Positions 61,452 to 64,000 of a DNA stretch of 64,000 nt are shown one piece after another. The position numbers were made by a program, and so were the translations under genes. The stretch covers positions 1,114,501 to 1,178,500 of the forward strand of contig NZ_CP097885.1 of the NCBI RefSeq assembly GCF_023614525.1, given 5' to 3'. Origin of the DNA: Peptoniphilus genitalis. GTDB lineage: Bacteria; Bacillota; Clostridia; Tissierellales; Peptoniphilaceae. The notes below the pieces were generated by a model. It was not told where the DNA came from and searched no databases. It saw only the letters and a program-made list of their open reading frames with translations. The first letter of the stretch is position 1. Each line of letters opens with the position of its first letter.

Positions 61452-61667
61452 TAGCTTGTGAGAAGGCATGAGGTCATAAGAACTTGTGAAGTCATGGACT
61501 CTTATAGGTTTGTAAAAAATTATAAACTTGTGTACACTTATGAGTTTGTACAAGTTTATAAAGTTGTGAGCACTTGCAGACTAATAGAAGTTTATGAAGT
61601 TGTTAATACTTATTAACTTGCAGAAGTTTATAAAGTCATAAAGGCCTATAAGAACATAAAAAACCCT
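61452..61667 (+). repeat. Degenerate 18-bp phased tandem repeat array (second)
   Basis: Twelve 18-mers can be laid out with no gap from 61452, for example GAGGTCATAAGAACTTGT (61470), GAAGTCATGGACTCTTAT (61488), AAAGTTGTGAGCACTTGC (61560) and AAAGTCATAAAGGCCTAT (61632). The consensus is about RAAGTYRTAAGAACTTAT, related to the array at 24776. The period is exact while the units diverge. Confidence 0.8.
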
Positions 61668-61692
61668 CAAAAATCCAGTAAAAGAAAATCTG

Positions 61693-61721
61693 TTTACAAA
61701 CAGAAGTTTCAATGTTAAAAT
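61693..61721 (+). promoter_or_regulatory. Promoter of the DUF4130 gene
   Basis: TTTACA (61693) and TAAAAT (61716) with a 17-bp spacer, about 95 bp before the ATG. Confidence 0.55.
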
Positions 61722-61815
61722 GACCTTGCAGAAAGATTTAAGCTTTTATTTTAGATAAGTCTTATTTTAATTTATAAAGAGAGGAGAGAGACTTAGTTTT
61801 ACCTAAGTTATAGAT

Positions 61816-62553
61816 ATGATTTACTTATACGACGGGACAATTGAGGGACTCTTCACAGTGATCTTTAATGCCTACAAGGTCTTAGAAGAAGTGGACTCAA
61901 TTTCAAAAAGAGTAAGCCAGGTTAATTCCAAAAAAGAAAGGATCAAGTGCCCAACAGAAGAGGACAAGGCCCTTAGGGTTAGGAAGTCTATAATAAAAAA
62001 CTTCTCCTACTCCTTTTACGACTCAATCTTAAAGGTCTTCGCTGTGCCCAGTGAGAAGAAGGAGCTTGCCATAGCCAGGACCCTAAAGAAGCTCTACCTT
62101 CATGGCTTTTATTATCTTGAAAGTGATGATAAGGATGTAAAAGACTTTAAGAATTTATTAGATAGGGTCTCAGGAGAAATTAACTCCTACAAGAGCCTCC
62201 CTTTTGAAGAAAAGAAGGGTCTCCTCTTTGCCAAGTTCCAGCCACAAAATGACATCCTATATTTTGTTTATAGACACTTTAAGAGTAAGCTTGCCAACAA
62301 AAGTTTTGTCATTGCAGATTTTAGGAGGAATAAGGCAGTGATCTATAATGGAGAAGAGGGCAAGTTTTTTGAATTTGAAATGTCAGAGGACATGAAGTCT
62401 ACTGATGCCTTCTTTGACCTCTGGCTTTCCTTTTATGATGAAGTTGCTCCTGACAAACGAAAAAGAGATATAGACAGGATGGGAGATATGCAAAGAAGTT
62501 ATTGGAGTCACATGGCTAATATGCCTGGACCAAGGAGAAGCCAAGGCAAATAA
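61816..62553 (+). CDS. DUF4130 protein (TIGR03915-like), putative DNA metabolism
   Basis: This 245-residue protein begins MIYLYDGTIEGLFTVIFNAY, the standard start of the DUF4130/TIGR03915 family. Members often sit next to a radical SAM protein and are thought to act in DNA repair or modification. The uracil-DNA-glycosylase-related C-terminal motif is reduced here to DMQRSYWSHMANMPG. The usual radical SAM partner is not in the window. The ribosome site is weak. Confidence 0.8.
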   Translation: MIYLYDGTIEGLFTVIFNAYKVLEEVDSISKRVSQVNSKKERIKCPTEEDKALRVRKSIIKNFSYSFYDSILKVFAVPSEKKELAIARTLKKLYLHGFYYLESDDKDVKDFKNLLDRVSGEINSYKSLPFEEKKGLLFAKFQPQNDILYFVYRHFKSKLANKSFVIADFRRNKAVIYNGEEGKFFEFEMSEDMKSTDAFFDLWLSFYDEVAPDKRKRDIDRMGDMQRSYWSHMANMPGPRRSQGK

Positions 62554-62592
62554 AAATTTCTTTCAAGGGTATAAATAGGTTGGGAGGAAAAA

Positions 62593-63198
62593 ATGGAAAA
62601 AAATAGAATTGCAAACTTAGATACTTATGTAGAAAAGACTTATCCTGGGGCAAGATTTATTGAGTCCAGCGACTTGGACCTGCCAGACTTCTTGCAAAAA
62701 GATTTTCAGGACAGCCACAACAACTGCACTATAGCAAGCCTCACTAGGATTATAAATTATTACTTCAAGGACAAGGACAAATTTGAAATTTACGATGAAG
62801 TCTTTGGTATTGCCAAGAAAAATGGTTACTTCAAAAGCATTGGCACCCTTCCTCTTTTAATCTCCCACATTGCCAACTCCTACTTCAAGAAAAATAAAAT
62901 TGGCATAAGGGCAAGGGGAATTTATCTCGGCAACTTTTACTCCCACGTAAAGGGAGAGATTGATAACTTTAAACCCCTTCTCATGAACTTGGGGTCAGGC
63001 TATTACAAGAACCACTCCTTGGTTGTTTCAGGCTACTCAATTTACAAGTTCAGGGGAATGAAGTTAAAGTTCTTGCACGTTTACGATGGATGGAACAAGG
63101 ACAAGTCCTACATTGACTACAACGACCTAAGGGGATTTATGAAGTTGCCAGTTTTTTCTTACAATGTCTTTAGCGTTGACATATTAGAAGACTTGTAA
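62593..63198 (+). CDS. C39-like / papain-fold peptidase-like protein
   Basis: This 201-residue protein shows the papain-like layout of peptidase C39-like proteins: Cys in SHNNCTIASLTRIINYYF, His in KNHSLVVSGYSIYKF and Asp in HVYDGWNKDKSYIDYNDL. No signal peptide, so it would act inside the cell. GGGAGG precedes the ATG. The target is unknown. The family link is by motif spacing, not overall identity. Confidence 0.65.
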   Translation: MEKNRIANLDTYVEKTYPGARFIESSDLDLPDFLQKDFQDSHNNCTIASLTRIINYYFKDKDKFEIYDEVFGIAKKNGYFKSIGTLPLLISHIANSYFKKNKIGIRARGIYLGNFYSHVKGEIDNFKPLLMNLGSGYYKNHSLVVSGYSIYKFRGMKLKFLHVYDGWNKDKSYIDYNDLRGFMKLPVFSYNVFSVDILEDL

Positions 63199-63226
63199 TA
63201 AAGTTTAAGACCAGACAGGTGATTAA

Positions 63227-63916
63227 ATGGAAAGAAGCTATTTGAAATTTTTGGTGTCGGAACTTATCTTTGTAAGGGAGGACACACTTATAAACTTGAT
63301 TCCCAAGACTGAAGACAAGTATAGGGAAATCTTTGGAGACCTAGAAAATTATGTAGATACCCTAAATTTAAATATTAGAAAGCTTAGAAGAAACATAAAA
63401 CTCTTGGATAAACTTTCTCCAGACCTTGCCAAGAAGAAAGTAGATGAAGAATTTGAGAGAGACCTTGAAGAGCTTAGAGAAGAGGAGAACTTTGTAGGCA
63501 GGTCTAGACTCATAGATGATGACAAGCTGAGGGAAGTTGAAGACCTCTTTAGGCAGGTAATCTTTTATTACAGCCCCAAGCTCTATGACTTTTCTCTTGA
63601 AGACTTTGACCAGGCGAGAGATGCCTTTAAAAAGGCTGACAAGAAAGGGCTTGAAGAATTTTTAAAGAAGGACAAGCCAAGGGAACTTGAGATGACAAAC
63701 GAAGATCTTGAGAAGATGAGGGAGGATCTTGAGATAGAAATTTCTATTTTGTTTGAAAAATTTCCCCTCAACCAGTTGGACATGCTTGAGGACAAGGAAG
63801 CCATTGACTTCAACTTAAATAGACTTAAAAATGTCTACGAAGAATACCAAGAAATTTATGGAAGTCTTGGCGAAGAATTGAATATTAAAATCGCAAAAAA
63901 AGAAACTACCTCTTAA
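63227..63916 (+). CDS. Helical coiled-coil protein of unknown function
   Basis: This 229-residue protein is very rich in charged residues (KKKVDEEFERDLEELREEEN, EDLEKMREDLEIEISILFEK) and is predicted by eye to be almost all helix with coiled coils. No membrane segment or signal. AGGTG lies upstream. A terminator overlaps its stop. Function not recognised. Confidence 0.65.
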   Translation: MERSYLKFLVSELIFVREDTLINLIPKTEDKYREIFGDLENYVDTLNLNIRKLRRNIKLLDKLSPDLAKKKVDEEFERDLEELREEENFVGRSRLIDDDKLREVEDLFRQVIFYYSPKLYDFSLEDFDQARDAFKKADKKGLEEFLKKDKPRELEMTNEDLEKMREDLEIEISILFEKFPLNQLDMLEDKEAIDFNLNRLKNVYEEYQEIYGSLGEELNIKIAKKETTS

Positions 63917-63942
63917 AAAATTTTTATGAGGTAGTTTTTTTT
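63903..63942 (+). terminator. Terminator between convergent genes
   Basis: AAACTACCTC and GAGGTAGTTT pair around an A/T loop, followed by TTTTTT. It can serve both strands. Confidence 0.8.
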
Positions 63943-64000
63943 AATTTGTCTTTAATTATTTTTGTAGCCACTAGACTTGATAGACCTCCCAGAACAAAGC
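63924..64000 (-). CDS. C-terminal tail of a minus-strand gene (partial)
   Basis: From the right edge, one minus-strand frame (63998 to 63924) stays open for 24 codons: FVLGGLSSLVATKIIKDKLK, then KTTS and stop. The other two minus-strand frames here contain stops. A hydrophobic stretch then a basic tail could be the end of a small membrane protein. The evidence is short. Confidence 0.4.
   Translation of the reverse strand, partial: FVLGGLSSLVATKIIKDKLKKTTS

Noticed and set aside
61356-61553. A 65-residue minus-strand ORF with hexapeptide-like repeats (VHKFII, VHDFTS, SHKLIN)
   Set aside because: It follows from the 18-bp period of the intergenic array, which is six codons. It has no ribosome site and overlaps the end of the Na/Pi cotransporter gene.

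Overview
The window looks like a low-GC, anaerobic Firmicute of the Peptoniphilaceae type (Anaerococcus/Peptoniphilus-like). This is inferred from the A/T-rich codon usage, Gram-positive ribosome binding sites, a Met T-box, SLH and copper-amine-oxidase-N surface domains, and the gene content. No rRNA or complete tRNA gene was seen.

Region 1 (1-14,238) is a type I-C CRISPR-Cas locus on the + strand. It has the 3' part of cas5c, then cas8c (with a probable internal cas11c), cas7c, cas4, cas1 and cas2, a short leader, and a very long array of about 129 repeats by hand count. The leader-proximal 107 repeats look uniform. The distal end is a mosaic of repeat variants whose hairpin arms change in a compensated way. 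It holds a small gene lodged between two decayed repeats and ends with a spacer-sized segment that matches the 3' end of a tRNA gene. cas3 must lie left of the window.

Region 2 (14.5-23.7 kb) is core proteostasis: proS, a PC4/YdbC-like protein, tig-clpP-clpX, then lon-ysxC, and a secreted DUF1002 protein. Region 3 (23.8-32.4 kb) has a nitroreductase, a long intergenic region with a probable small RNA, a 12-codon ORF and an 18-bp phased repeat array, then an SLH protein, a minus-strand phnDCE-type ABC operon ending in a 5'-nucleotidase, and rlmD.

Region 4 (32.4-38.2 kb) is an A/T-rich accessory island behind rlmD. It carries a HEPN-like gene overlapping an unknown partner, an HNH protein, an AbiF/AbiD-type HEPN gene preceded by a hairpin RNA, an AlbA_2 (Schlafen-like) gene split by a frameshift at a T7 run, an SdpI-like protein and an AbrB-RelE toxin-antitoxin pair. 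Two degenerate copies of the rlmD 3' end lie downstream, one attached to a copy of the HEPN gene start. This is what repeated integration at the rlmD 3' end would leave.

Region 5 (38.3-52.3 kb) has MgtC, membrane proteins, a methyltransferase, an autoregulated DUF2812-PadR operon, a T-box-controlled metNIQ operon with a decayed second metQ, an SDR, a hydrolase, a surface protein and a thioesterase. Truncated copies of the DUF2812 and SDR genes sit a few kb downstream of their parents. Region 6 (52.6-64 kb) has an Mn/Zn/Fe ABC operon with its DtxR/MntR-type regulator and operator, a small XRE operon, an MFS transporter, a Na/Pi cotransporter, a second 18-bp repeat array, and a DUF4130 gene, a C39-like peptidase gene and a coiled-coil protein gene. 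The window ends in the tail of a minus-strand ORF.
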